64,000 bases of DNA from Mycobacterium kansasii ATCC 12478 (GTDB lineage: Bacteria; Actinomycetota; Actinomycetes; Mycobacteriales; Mycobacteriaceae): NCBI RefSeq assembly GCF_000157895.3, contig NC_022663.1, positions 5,642,001-5,706,000 of the forward strand, written 5' to 3'. The position numbers were made by a program, and so were the translations under genes. Below the pieces are notes generated by a model. That model did no database searches, was not told where the DNA came from, and saw only the letters and a list, made by a program, of their open reading frames with translations. The stretch's first letter is position 1. Every line of letters starts with the position of its first letter. This document shows, in pieces, positions 51,686-59,428 of this stretch.

Positions 51686-51826
51686 GGCGGTACCTCTATC
51701 CGGCGATTATCTGGCGATCGGTGCGACTGGCTGGTCCCCATACGGCCATCCAATCGCTGCATCGCTCCCGGCAATAGAGGCGAAAGGCCCGAGGGCCGTA
51801 TCTCGTAGCCGACTGCGCCAAGCGTA

Positions 51827-51861
51827 GGGACCTTCGCCAGGCGGCAGGGGACCTCTGGCCG
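51827..51861 (+). promoter_or_regulatory. Tandem DosR-like boxes upstream of the membrane protein
   Basis: 51827-51840 GGGACCTTCGCCAG and 51848-51861 GGGACCTCTGGCCG each match at 9/14 with intact GGGAC half-sites, exactly 21 bases apart. They could serve the membrane protein on the minus strand or the degenerate slipin gene on the plus strand. Confidence 0.5.
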
Positions 51862-51935
51862 CTGACCGACGGCAATGGCGGTTCTAGCGTTATGCCGTAT
51901 GTGTTGTCGCTGCGCGCTGCCGTCAGCAGGCCTTC

Positions 51936-52238
51936 ATGAACCACAGTGTCTTGGTTCCGTCGGGTTTCGGGCTTGGTGTGGTACTCATGCTGGTGGCGGC
52001 TGCCTCGGTCAGGGTGGTGCAGCAGTATCAGTGAGGCGTGCACATTCGACTCGGCCGGGTCATTGGTGTTCGCGAACCCGGGCTGCGATTGATCGTCCCG
52101 ATCACCGATCGCCCGGGGCGGGTTTCGACACGGATCGTTACCATGCCCATCCAGCCCCGCGCGTCGAACGCCTCGAAGTCGACCCAGTTCAACGGGCGGC
52201 TACCCGAGGCGAAACTTGTTGTGCCGATGCTGCATTAA
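51936..52238 (+). pseudogene. Slipin/stomatin (SPFH) gene remnant
   Basis: From ATG 51936 the frame reads an N-terminal membrane helix (FGLGVVLMLVAAASVRVVQQYQ), then TGA at 52032-52034, then in the same frame GVHIRLGRVIGVREPGLRLIV and STRIVTMPIQ, which is the opening of a slipin (the family expects QQYERGVVFRLGRV at the stop). After MPIQ the similarity ends and the frame closes at 52238, about 100 codons instead of the usual 250-380. The gene is dead by a nonsense change and by loss of the SPFH body. It lies directly behind DosR-like boxes. Confidence 0.75.
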
Positions 52239-52356
52239 ACGCTTCCGGGCCAAGCTTCGGTGATGCGGGGGAGTTGACGGCTACCTGTCCGGTAGGGCTT
52301 TATGGGAGTCCAGACGACATATTCAGCCCCCTCGTCGGCAACAGATTGGAAGGGCC

Positions 52357-54015
52357 GTGACGTTTTTCAAGGCGGTCGCGCTCGACTTCGACGGCACGCT
52401 CACATCGGGCGGCAACATATCCGCACATACCGTGGCGGCTATCGAGCAGGCCCGGCGCGATGGCCTTGCGGTAGTGCTGGTTTCCGGCCGCATCGGAGCC
52501 GAATTGCAGGCCGAATTCCCACGGATACCCCACCAGGTCGACGCGATGGTGCTCGAAAATGGCGCGGTGACTGTCATCAACGGCCAGGCCAGCGCGCTGG
52601 CACCTCCGGTCGACGGTGGCCTTCGGCAGGCCCTCACTGACCGCGGAGTCCCGTACCGATGCGGTGAGGTGCTGGTTGCCGCCGACGGCGAGCACGCCGC
52701 GACCATCATCGAGGTGATCGGCGAGCTTGGCTTGGACTACCAGATCGCCCACAACCGTGGTGCTCTCATGGTGTTGCCGGCAGGTACCACCAAAGGGACC
52801 GGACTGGCGACAGTCCTGGGGGGGATGAAGCTGTCCCCGCACAACACCGTGGCGGTGGGCGACGCCGAGAACGACTTGTCGTTATTCGGTATCGCCGAGA
52901 TCGGCGCGGCCGTGGCCGATGCCGTCGCATCGGTTCGGCGAAGTGCCGACCTGGTTTTGGACAAACCGGACGGGGCCGGTGTCGCCGAGCTGTTGAGCGG
53001 CCCATATCTCGCTGGGGTACAACGTTGGTGTCCACCCCGCCGGTGGGTCGACATCGGCACGTTCGACGACGCAACGCCGACCCGGGTACCCGGAAGCCAG
53101 GGCCGGATCTTGGTCACCGGACCTGCCGCGACAGGGAAAAGCTATGTCGTCGGGTTGATGGCAGAGCAGTGGATCCTCGCCAACTACTCCGTCCTTGTCC
53201 TCGACCCCGAAGGCGACCACGTGCAATTGCAGCAGCTCAACCGGGTGCAGGTGTTCGACGGCGGCCACCACCTCCCTGAGCCGGTCGAACTGCTCACCAT
53301 GTTGCAACCGCATTCCAGCATGGTGGTGGACATGTCAGCACTCAGCGAGCCATCCAAGGTCGACTACATGTATCGATTGCGGTCTGCCGCCGAGGCGCAC
53401 CGACACCAGTATGGATACCCACATTGGGTGATCTACGACGAGGCCCACCTGCTCAGCGGCGGCGAGCATGCACACTGGGCTCGGCGAGGCGGCTACGTGT
53501 TGTCGTCGTTTGCCCCGGCGTCGCTGCCCGCCCACGAGATCGATGCCAGCGACGTGGTGCTAACCCTCACCACTGGCGACGCGACGTCAGGTATCGCGTC
53601 TCGGCGGCGAGCCAGCATACGGATCGGCTCCGAGCCGGTGCGCGAGTTCACCATCGCGCAACGTCAGACCGCCCACGTGCGGCACTGGCACAAGTATGTC
53701 GATATCGGCCTGCCCCATGACCGGCGCTTCTACTTTCACACCAGCGCCCGCCAAGCCATTGCGCCAGCGGCGACAATGCGTGATTTCGGCACTGCCGTAA
53801 GGCATCTCGACCAACAAGCGCTCGAATACCACCTGGAACGCGGCGACTTTTCCCGCTGGCTAGACGGCACTATCGCCGACAAAGACCTCGCCACGCAGGT
53901 GGCCGCCTGGGAGGACGAGCTACTGGCGAATCGCGCCGCCGACCTGGAGCGCATCCGTCTGCACCTCGCCCAAGCGGTGGAGGAGCGGTATCTACCCGCG
54001 CAAGAACCCGACTGA
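52357..54015 (+). CDS. HAD phosphatase fused to a P-loop (HerA-like) ATPase
   Basis: A 552-residue fusion. Residues 1-220 are a Cof-type HAD phosphatase: nucleophile loop LDFDGTLT (Asp10, Asp12), VLVSGRIG, and VGDAENDLSLF. The C-terminal 320 residues are an ATPase with Walker A VTGPAATGKSYV (about 254-263), Walker B WVIYDEAHLL (Asp361-Glu362) and an RRASIRIG tail, as in HerA/VirB4-type NTPases. GTG 52357 is chosen for position. The combination of a sugar-phosphate-type phosphatase with a motor ATPase is unusual; the role is unknown. No partner nuclease (NurA) is present. Confidence 0.82.
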   Translation: MTFFKAVALDFDGTLTSGGNISAHTVAAIEQARRDGLAVVLVSGRIGAELQAEFPRIPHQVDAMVLENGAVTVINGQASALAPPVDGGLRQALTDRGVPYRCGEVLVAADGEHAATIIEVIGELGLDYQIAHNRGALMVLPAGTTKGTGLATVLGGMKLSPHNTVAVGDAENDLSLFGIAEIGAAVADAVASVRRSADLVLDKPDGAGVAELLSGPYLAGVQRWCPPRRWVDIGTFDDATPTRVPGSQGRILVTGPAATGKSYVVGLMAEQWILANYSVLVLDPEGDHVQLQQLNRVQVFDGGHHLPEPVELLTMLQPHSSMVVDMSALSEPSKVDYMYRLRSAAEAHRHQYGYPHWVIYDEAHLLSGGEHAHWARRGGYVLSSFAPASLPAHEIDASDVVLTLTTGDATSGIASRRRASIRIGSEPVREFTIAQRQTAHVRHWHKYVDIGLPHDRRFYFHTSARQAIAPAATMRDFGTAVRHLDQQALEYHLERGDFSRWLDGTIADKDLATQVAAWEDELLANRAADLERIRLHLAQAVEERYLPAQEPD

Positions 54016-54047
54016 GCCAACACAGGCCGGCCTGCGACGTCGTTGCG

Positions 54048-55457
54048 CTATGGCGCTTCGTGCTTGCCACGCTCCTCGGCTGATCCAGGCGTGGCGTCCG
54101 ACGGTGCGCCGGACATGGAATGAGCCGGTTCCGCGGAGCCGGTTTCAGGAGCCGGCGTTGCGGCGGGGGCGGTCGTTGGGACCGCCGCGATGCGGTGGAT
54201 GCCCTTACGATCGTAGATCCAGGTCAGCACGGCGCCGAAGACCACACCGATCACCAGCCCGATCACCGTCAGCGTTAGGGAGCGGCCCAGGCCTGCGTCG
54301 AGGCGGCCGTCGAAGTACAGCAGCGCCCGGGTGCCGATGAACACCTGGCGCATCGGCTCGAAATTGGCCAGCCAACTGAAGATCTTCGGCTCCGCCTCGA
54401 GCGGAATCGTGGCGCCGGTGGACGGCAGGCCCAGGAAGTTGAAGATGAACAGGGCGGTCAGGATGCCGAGCGTACCCAATGCCGTGATGAGGCTGGTGGA
54501 GGCGACCCCCACGGTCAACATGATGAAGACACCGAAGAGCCACAGCGCCCACGGGTGGGGCACCGGCATCCCGAAGGCCTTTGCCACCCACAGGTAGACC
54601 GCCGAGGAGAACAATGACACCACCGCCACCAACATCCACTTGAGCAGCAGCGTGCGGAACCACGACACCCGGACCCGATCCGCCAACCGGTACATCGGTC
54701 CGAATTCGGCCGGCGAATAGCCGAGCATCGCCTCGACCAGCATGCTCACCACCAGGGCGCCGGTGACGCCGCCGATCAGCAACATCAGGGTGTAGAAGTA
54801 ACTGGACAGTCCGATCCCGGTGCCGTCAGGCAGCTCATTGCGCTGCTCGACCCGAACGTCGAGGGGATTGGCGAGCACCCATGCGGCACTGGCGCTCAGC
54901 TGGTCGCCACCGCCCGCAGCCGCCGCATCCGTGAGTTTCTTGCCGGCCTTGGTGTTGTAGTCGACCATCGCCTTTTTCAGCACACTTTCGGCGATGCCCG
55001 CGCCCATCGCGCTGGCCCGCGGGTTGGTTTCGATCGTGATGACCGGCTTGGTCAGCTCGCCCGGCTTCGACACGGTTTGCAACAACCCCAGCAGTTTGTC
55101 GGAGAAGTCCGGCGGTATCACCAGCGCGCCATAGATCCTGCCGGTGTCGAACTGATGGTTCGCCTCCTCGGAGGTCAGCAACCGGATATCGAACTTATGC
55201 CCTTCCTCGAGTTTGGTTTTGAGTGCGTCGGTGATCTTTGCGCCCGCCTGGGCGCTTCCCGTGTCCTCGTTGACGATCGCGATCGGGAAGTTGTGGAAGT
55301 TTTTCTTCGGGTTCAGGCTGCTGCCGAAAAACAGCCACGACAGTCCCGCCAATACGGCGAGCGTGACGACGATCGGGGCCAGCCAGAACCGCACGGTGCG
55401 CAACGGGTGCGGCAGCGGATACGGGGTGGTTTGACGTAGTAGTTGCTGATCGGACAT
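54048..55457 (-). CDS. YhgE/Pip-like membrane protein (DUF3533/ABC-2 type)
   Basis: A 469-residue membrane protein: one N-terminal helix (WLAPIVVTLAVLAGLSWLFFG), a large extracytoplasmic domain of about 170 residues (FPIAIVNEDTGSAQAG, ALVIPPDFSDKLLG), five or six C-terminal helices and a Pro/Ala-rich cytosolic tail. This is the YhgE/Pip and ABC-2 permease-like layout seen in phage-infection proteins and in ESX- or lipid-linked exporters. No ATPase gene is adjacent, so the transport partner is unknown. It lies 82 bases downstream of the Tgs1-like gene and may be in its transcript. Confidence 0.8.
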   Translation of the reverse strand: MSDQQLLRQTTPYPLPHPLRTVRFWLAPIVVTLAVLAGLSWLFFGSSLNPKKNFHNFPIAIVNEDTGSAQAGAKITDALKTKLEEGHKFDIRLLTSEEANHQFDTGRIYGALVIPPDFSDKLLGLLQTVSKPGELTKPVITIETNPRASAMGAGIAESVLKKAMVDYNTKAGKKLTDAAAAGGGDQLSASAAWVLANPLDVRVEQRNELPDGTGIGLSSYFYTLMLLIGGVTGALVVSMLVEAMLGYSPAEFGPMYRLADRVRVSWFRTLLLKWMLVAVVSLFSSAVYLWVAKAFGMPVPHPWALWLFGVFIMLTVGVASTSLITALGTLGILTALFIFNFLGLPSTGATIPLEAEPKIFSWLANFEPMRQVFIGTRALLYFDGRLDAGLGRSLTLTVIGLVIGVVFGAVLTWIYDRKGIHRIAAVPTTAPAATPAPETGSAEPAHSMSGAPSDATPGSAEERGKHEAP

Positions 55458-55539
55458 GAGGGGCTCCTTCCTCGACTAAGCGGGACCCGCATGCGGGCTA
55501 GATATCGGAAGCGAAATCACGAACAGCTGCCTCCGGAAC

Positions 55540-56955
55540 TCAGGTGGCCAACCGGGTCGGCCGCCGGCTTTGCTTCGCGCGGGTCTGTTTGCGGGCCAGG
55601 GCGCGGGCCAGCAGACGGGCGACGCCGAGTTCGATGCCGCGCGCGAGTTCGTCGACGTCGGGCGTGGCGTCGTAGTCGGCGGTGATGCCGAACACCAATG
55701 TGTCGACATAGGTGAGCATGCCGATGACCGTGCGCAGGTGCATCGCGATCGGCGGCACCGGCAGCAGCTCTTCCACCGGGCGGCCCAGGACCTGTAGCCG
55801 CTGGCGGGGACCCGGCACATTGGTCGCCAGCGTGACGACGCTGCGCTGCGGCAGCCGCGCCAGTAGCCGAACCGTCCACGCGCTCAACACGAACGGCACG
55901 AAGTTGGCCAGGGCGACAAAGGCGCTCGCGGCCTGGCGCTCACCGCTGCCTTTCAGCCTGTCCAACCGGGTGTGCACCGACCGTAACCGCTTCACCGGGT
56001 CGTCCTGCTCCACCGGCAACGACGGGAGCATCGCCGACACCCGAATATCGGTGCGGTCCATGGCATCCGGCGTGCGCACCGATACCGGGATCAGGGTGCG
56101 CAGCGAGTTGCGCCGCGGCTTCTCACCGCGACGCAGCAGGACCGCACGATAGCTATCGGTGATGGCGGCCAGTGCCACGTCGTTGAGTGTGACGCCGAAG
56201 ACCTCGCACACCGTTTCGACATCTTTGAGCGACACCCGCGCCGCACTGTAACGGCGCATGTTCGTCACCGAGCCGCGCAGCGACGAGTTTGCGGCGGGAG
56301 CGAGTAAGCCGGCAACGAATTCGGCCGCGCCTTTGGCGGTGTGCGCGGCTGCGCCGGTGGTGGCCACCGATGCGCGCCACAGTCCGCCGGCCCAGCTCAG
56401 CGGATTGAGGCTGAGCCCGGCCGGATTGCCGATCGGCGCCGGCGGTTCTTTGGCGGCGCGGATGTCGGTGGCGAACGTCGCGGCCGGACCCGTATCGGCG
56501 ATGTTGGCCAACATCCGCATCGCGGCAATTCCGTCGGCGATGCAATGGTGGATCTTTATCAGCGCCGCCCACCGCCGTTCCGGCAGGCCTTCGATGATCC
56601 AGCACTCCCACAAGGGGTGGTCGCGATCGAGCCGGCGCTCCATGAGATCGGCGATGGTCCGGAACAAGGCGGCATCATCGCCGGGCCGCGGCAATGCCGC
56701 CCACCGCACATGGTGGGTGATGTCGAAGTTGGCGTCGTCAACCCATTCCGGCGCCGCGAGTTCCAACGGGTGCTTGTGCACCAGCTGCGTCAACCGGGGG
56801 ATGGTTCGCATTCGCTCCGAGAGCGTCTCGACGAGCTCGTCTCGCCCGGGGCTGGGTCCGTCGATGACAGCCAGCGCGCCGATGGCCAGGCTCACGTGCC
56901 TGTCGGCGTCCTCCGCCTCCAGGAAACTGGCCTCCATGGTCGTCAGCTGTTCCAC
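55540..56955 (-). CDS. tgs1: Triacylglycerol synthase, Tgs1-like (WS/DGAT)
   Basis: A 471-residue enzyme very like Rv3130c (Tgs1), the main hypoxia-induced TAG synthase: N-terminal EDADRHVSLAIGALAVIDG, catalytic KIHHCIADGIAA (His136, His137, Asp141), DVALAAITDSYRAVL and TLATNVPGPRQRLQ. GTG 56955 with GGAGGTGG upstream aligns with the homologue's start; the longer frame to 57036 runs into the promoter. A DosR-like box at 57020-57033 sits 65 bases upstream. It stores acyl-CoA as TAG when growth stops. In M. tuberculosis tgs1 is at another locus. Confidence 0.88.
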   Translation of the reverse strand: MEQLTTMEASFLEAEDADRHVSLAIGALAVIDGPSPGRDELVETLSERMRTIPRLTQLVHKHPLELAAPEWVDDANFDITHHVRWAALPRPGDDAALFRTIADLMERRLDRDHPLWECWIIEGLPERRWAALIKIHHCIADGIAAMRMLANIADTGPAATFATDIRAAKEPPAPIGNPAGLSLNPLSWAGGLWRASVATTGAAAHTAKGAAEFVAGLLAPAANSSLRGSVTNMRRYSAARVSLKDVETVCEVFGVTLNDVALAAITDSYRAVLLRRGEKPRRNSLRTLIPVSVRTPDAMDRTDIRVSAMLPSLPVEQDDPVKRLRSVHTRLDRLKGSGERQAASAFVALANFVPFVLSAWTVRLLARLPQRSVVTLATNVPGPRQRLQVLGRPVEELLPVPPIAMHLRTVIGMLTYVDTLVFGITADYDATPDVDELARGIELGVARLLARALARKQTRAKQSRRPTRLAT

Positions 56956-57019
56956 CGCCAGCCACCTCCGATCCCCATCGATCGGCATCACTATCCGCGG
57001 TAGGGCACCGGGGGCAATA

Positions 57020-57033
57020 GTGCCGTTAGTCCC
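57020..57033 (-). promoter_or_regulatory. DosR-like box before tgs1
   Basis: On the minus strand GGGACTAACGGCAC matches the DosR core at 11/14, 65 bases upstream of the GTG start. Confidence 0.6.
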
Positions 57034-57099
57034 CAAGGACTAGTGCCGGACTTCCCAACCTGGTCGGATTATCGCCAGTCGCTCCGGCAAACGGTGGGC

Positions 57100-57366
57100 T
57101 CAGTGAATCGGGACCGGCGACTCGTCCGTCATATCGGACAGCTCACGGGGCACGATGCCCACGTACCTCATGATGCGATCCAGAACGATGTTGGACAGAT
57201 CGCCGTCGTCGGCAACCCGGCCAAGGCCGCGCCGTCGCAGGAAAGTGTCCAGGCGCCGATCGGGCGACCAGCCGGCGTAGATGGTGTCTACGTAGCGTGA
57301 GCGCAGGAATTCCCAGGCGAGACCATCGACGTCGGAATCAGTCAATAATGGTGGGTCGCCACGCAT
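57100..57366 (-). CDS. Small unknown protein (88 aa) divergent from an SRPBCC gene
   Basis: An 88-residue protein starting M-R-G-D-P-P-L-L-T. It is acidic and helical (SDVDGLAWEFLRSRYVDTIY, RRLDTFLRRRGLG, LSNIVLDRIMRYVG) with no motif known to me and no membrane segment. It is divergent from the SRPBCC gene across 176 bases that hold two DosR-like boxes (11 and 12 of 14). Dormancy induction is inferred from those sites; function is unknown. Confidence 0.65.
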   Translation of the reverse strand: MRGDPPLLTDSDVDGLAWEFLRSRYVDTIYAGWSPDRRLDTFLRRRGLGRVADDGDLSNIVLDRIMRYVGIVPRELSDMTDESPVPIH

Positions 57367-57451
57367 AGCCGTCCTAATCCTTGCTGAGCCACAACCGCAG
57401 CCAAGTTACGTGGACCAGGTCATCATTTCGTCACACTCATGTTGCGGAATA

Positions 57452-57506
57452 GGGTCTAAAGTCACCTGTTCGGTATGTCGGCTTGTGCGGCGAGGACCAT
57501 AGACCC
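57452..57506. promoter_or_regulatory. Two DosR boxes between the 88-aa gene and the SRPBCC gene
   Basis: 57452-57465 GGGTCTAAAGTCAC (12/14) and 57493-57506 AGGACCATAGACCC (11/14), 41 bases apart (about four turns). They serve the divergent starts at 57366 and 57543. Confidence 0.75.
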
Positions 57507-57542
57507 TGGTGAACGACCCGTGGTGGGCCGCAGACTGGCGCT

Positions 57543-58205
57543 ATGTCCAAGACGATCAAGCGGGTTGCCGGGGCCGGGGCCGCGCTGGCAGTGCTGTACG
57601 CCGCGCGGCGGTACTACCGCAATTGGGGTACCACCAAGCAGGAAGCCCGGATGCTGCTGCCCGGCGACGCCTTGGTCAGCGACCCGGCTACCCAAACGAC
57701 CGAAGCGCTGAACATCGACGCCCCGGCAGCCGCCGTGTGGCCGTGGCTGGTGCAAATGGGTCAGGACCGCGGTGGTTTCTACGGTGGTGAAGGGCTGAAA
57801 AACCTGGCCGGGCTTCGCCACAACGACGCCGATCGAGTCCACCCGGAATGGCAACAGCTCGCGGTGGGCGATGTGGTGCGGCTGGCTCCCGAAGGCTGGA
57901 TGGGCCTGCCCGACGGGGTGACATTGCGTGTCGCCGAAATCGTGCCCGACAAATACCTCGTGCTCAATGCGACGCGACCGGACCTGCGCTGGAATGCGGT
58001 GTGGTCATTCCACCTTCAGCCGCACTGGGAGGATCGCGTCCGGCTCCTCACCCGGACCCGGATTGCGCTGCGCCGCCCCGGCGAAGTGTTCGCCCTGGAA
58101 CTGGCCAGGCCGATGATCTCGCTGGGCACCCGAGGATTGCTGCTCGGTATCAAGCACCGGGTTGAGCGGCTGCCGCTGCCGCAGCCCACCGCTCCCGGTT
58201 GCTGA
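57543..58205 (+). CDS. SRPBCC-fold protein with N-terminal membrane segment
   Basis: A 220-residue protein: short hydrophobic AGAALAVLYAAR near the N-terminus, then an SRPBCC/START-like core (TTEALNIDAPAAAVWPWLVQMGQDRGGFY, LRVAEIVPDKYLVLNATRPD, RVRLLTRTRIALR). Such folds bind hydrophobic ligands in a deep pocket. It ends just before a strong hairpin shared with hspX. Two DosR boxes precede it, so it is probably a hypoxia-induced lipid-binding or oxidoreductase-like protein. Confidence 0.78.
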   Translation: MSKTIKRVAGAGAALAVLYAARRYYRNWGTTKQEARMLLPGDALVSDPATQTTEALNIDAPAAAVWPWLVQMGQDRGGFYGGEGLKNLAGLRHNDADRVHPEWQQLAVGDVVRLAPEGWMGLPDGVTLRVAEIVPDKYLVLNATRPDLRWNAVWSFHLQPHWEDRVRLLTRTRIALRRPGEVFALELARPMISLGTRGLLLGIKHRVERLPLPQPTAPGC

Positions 58206-58244
58206 GATCGGCTGCGGATACCGGCGTGATATCGCCGAAGCGAT

Positions 58245-58281
58245 GTTACGGGCCCGGGCACAAGATGCCCGGACCCGTAAC
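58245..58281. terminator. Bidirectional hairpin between the SRPBCC gene and hspX
   Basis: GTTACGGG...CGGGCA-caaga-TGCCCG...CCCGTAAC forms a 14-pair stem with a 2x2 internal mismatch. It lies between two convergent genes (stops at 58205 and 58288), so it probably ends both transcripts. Confidence 0.7.
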
Positions 58282-58287
58282 GCTTGG

Positions 58288-58719
58288 CTAATTGGTGGCT
58301 ACCTGGATGTGCTTTTCAGGCTTGGCGGGCTCTGAAACCCCCACGGAGACAGTCAAGATGCCCTTGTCGTAAGTGGCCTTGATGTCGTCCTCGTCGGCAC
58401 CATCCGGTAGTGAGACCGTGCGGACGAACGAGCCGTAGGAGAACTCCGACCGGCCCTCGAATTCCTTTTTCTCCGTGCGTTCGGCTTTGATGGTGAGCTG
58501 CCCGTTACGGACCGTGATATCCACATCCTTGGCCGGGTCGATGCCAGGCATCTCGGCGCGCACCTCGTAGCGGCCTTCCGCCATCTCGTCCTCCAGCCGC
58601 ATCAGCCGGGTATCGAACATCGGGCGAAGCCCGGCGAAGGAGGGGAACGCCGTAAACAGATCCGAGAACTCGGGGAACAACGAATGTTGTTCTCGCTTCA
58701 CAGGAAGAGTGGTCATCAT
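58288..58719 (-). CDS. hspX: Alpha-crystallin-type small heat-shock protein
   Basis: A 143-residue Hsp20 protein nearly identical in layout to M. tuberculosis HspX (Acr, Rv2031c): SLFPEFSDLFTAFPSFAGLRP, MRLEDEMAEGRYEVRAEMPG, ITVRNGQLTIKAERTEKKEF, YDKGILTVSVGVS. It is an ATP-independent holdase that accumulates in dormancy. ATG 58719 with AGGAGAAA is chosen by alignment with the homologue; the extension to 58878 is not coding. A DosR box matching GGGACTTNNGNCCC perfectly lies at 58791-58804. In M. tuberculosis hspX lies in another DosR cluster (Rv2028c-Rv2032), so here it has joined the Rv2626c cluster. Confidence 0.95.
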   Translation of the reverse strand: MMTTLPVKREQHSLFPEFSDLFTAFPSFAGLRPMFDTRLMRLEDEMAEGRYEVRAEMPGIDPAKDVDITVRNGQLTIKAERTEKKEFEGRSEFSYGSFVRTVSLPDGADEDDIKATYDKGILTVSVGVSEPAKPEKHIQVATN

Positions 58720-58790
58720 TTTCTCCTTTGTGCCATAGTCCCGAATACGGTGACGCAGTCCATCCGACCATGCGAGCCGGTGGCCTGGTA

Positions 58791-58804
58791 GGGCCCGAAG
58801 TCCC
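58791..58804 (-). promoter_or_regulatory. DosR box upstream of hspX
   Basis: On the minus strand GGGACTTCGGGCCC fits the degenerate DosR motif GGGACTTNNGNCCC exactly (11/14 to the symmetric core). A weaker candidate (58880-58893, 9/14) lies nearer the divergent hrp1 gene. Confidence 0.75.
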
Positions 58805-58948
58805 CAGTCGACGCGTCGACGGGCAACGAGCTTCTCGCGTCGTCGCACGGGGCCATTGATCCGCGACCAGAAGGTCAAACGACCCTAGTGTCCGCCGCGG
58901 CGTCGCCTTACGTTCGGTAGTAGGTGAATCGAACTCGAGGAGGATGCG

Positions 58949-59380
58949 ATGACCACCGCGCGCGACGTCATGAACGCTGGCGTGACATGCATCGGTGAGC
59001 ATGAAACGTTAAGTGCTGCTGCCCAACACATGCGTGAGCACGACATCGGCGTACTGCCAATCTGTGGAGACGACGACCGGCTCCATGGAATGCTCACCGA
59101 TCGCGACATCGTGATCAAAGGCATTGCGACGGGGCTGGATCCGAACACCACGACCGCCGGGCAGCTGGTGCACGATCACACTTACTACGTCGACGTGAAC
59201 GCAAGCATCTCGGAGATGCTCAACGTCATGGAAGAGCATCAGGTCCGCCGCCTTCCGGTCGTCGAAGAGCACCGCCTGGTGGGCATCGTCACCGAAGCGG
59301 ACATCGCCCGGCACCTCCCGGAGCACTCCATCGCGCAGTTCGTCAAGGCGATCTGCGCGCCGATGGCCATCACCAGCTAG
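58949..59380 (+). CDS. hrp1: CBS-domain dormancy protein Hrp1 (Rv2626c-like)
   Basis: A 143-residue protein made of two CBS domains: TTARDVMNAGVTCIGEHETLSAAAQHM, GVLPICGDDDRLHGMLTDRDIV, then YVDVNASISEMLNVMEEHQVRRLPVV and GIVTEADIARHL. Same length as M. tuberculosis Hrp1, one of the most strongly DosR-induced and secreted antigens; AMP-like ligand binding of CBS pairs is known but its ligand is not. GAGGAGG precedes the ATG. It is followed by rip3 and a Usp gene, the same order as Rv2626c-Rv2624c. Confidence 0.95.
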   Translation: MTTARDVMNAGVTCIGEHETLSAAAQHMREHDIGVLPICGDDDRLHGMLTDRDIVIKGIATGLDPNTTTAGQLVHDHTYYVDVNASISEMLNVMEEHQVRRLPVVEEHRLVGIVTEADIARHLPEHSIAQFVKAICAPMAITS

Positions 59381-59428
59381 CGACGTCGGCGGCCCGGGCC
59401 TGGTCCGCCAGTTTCGGAGGTTATCGAC

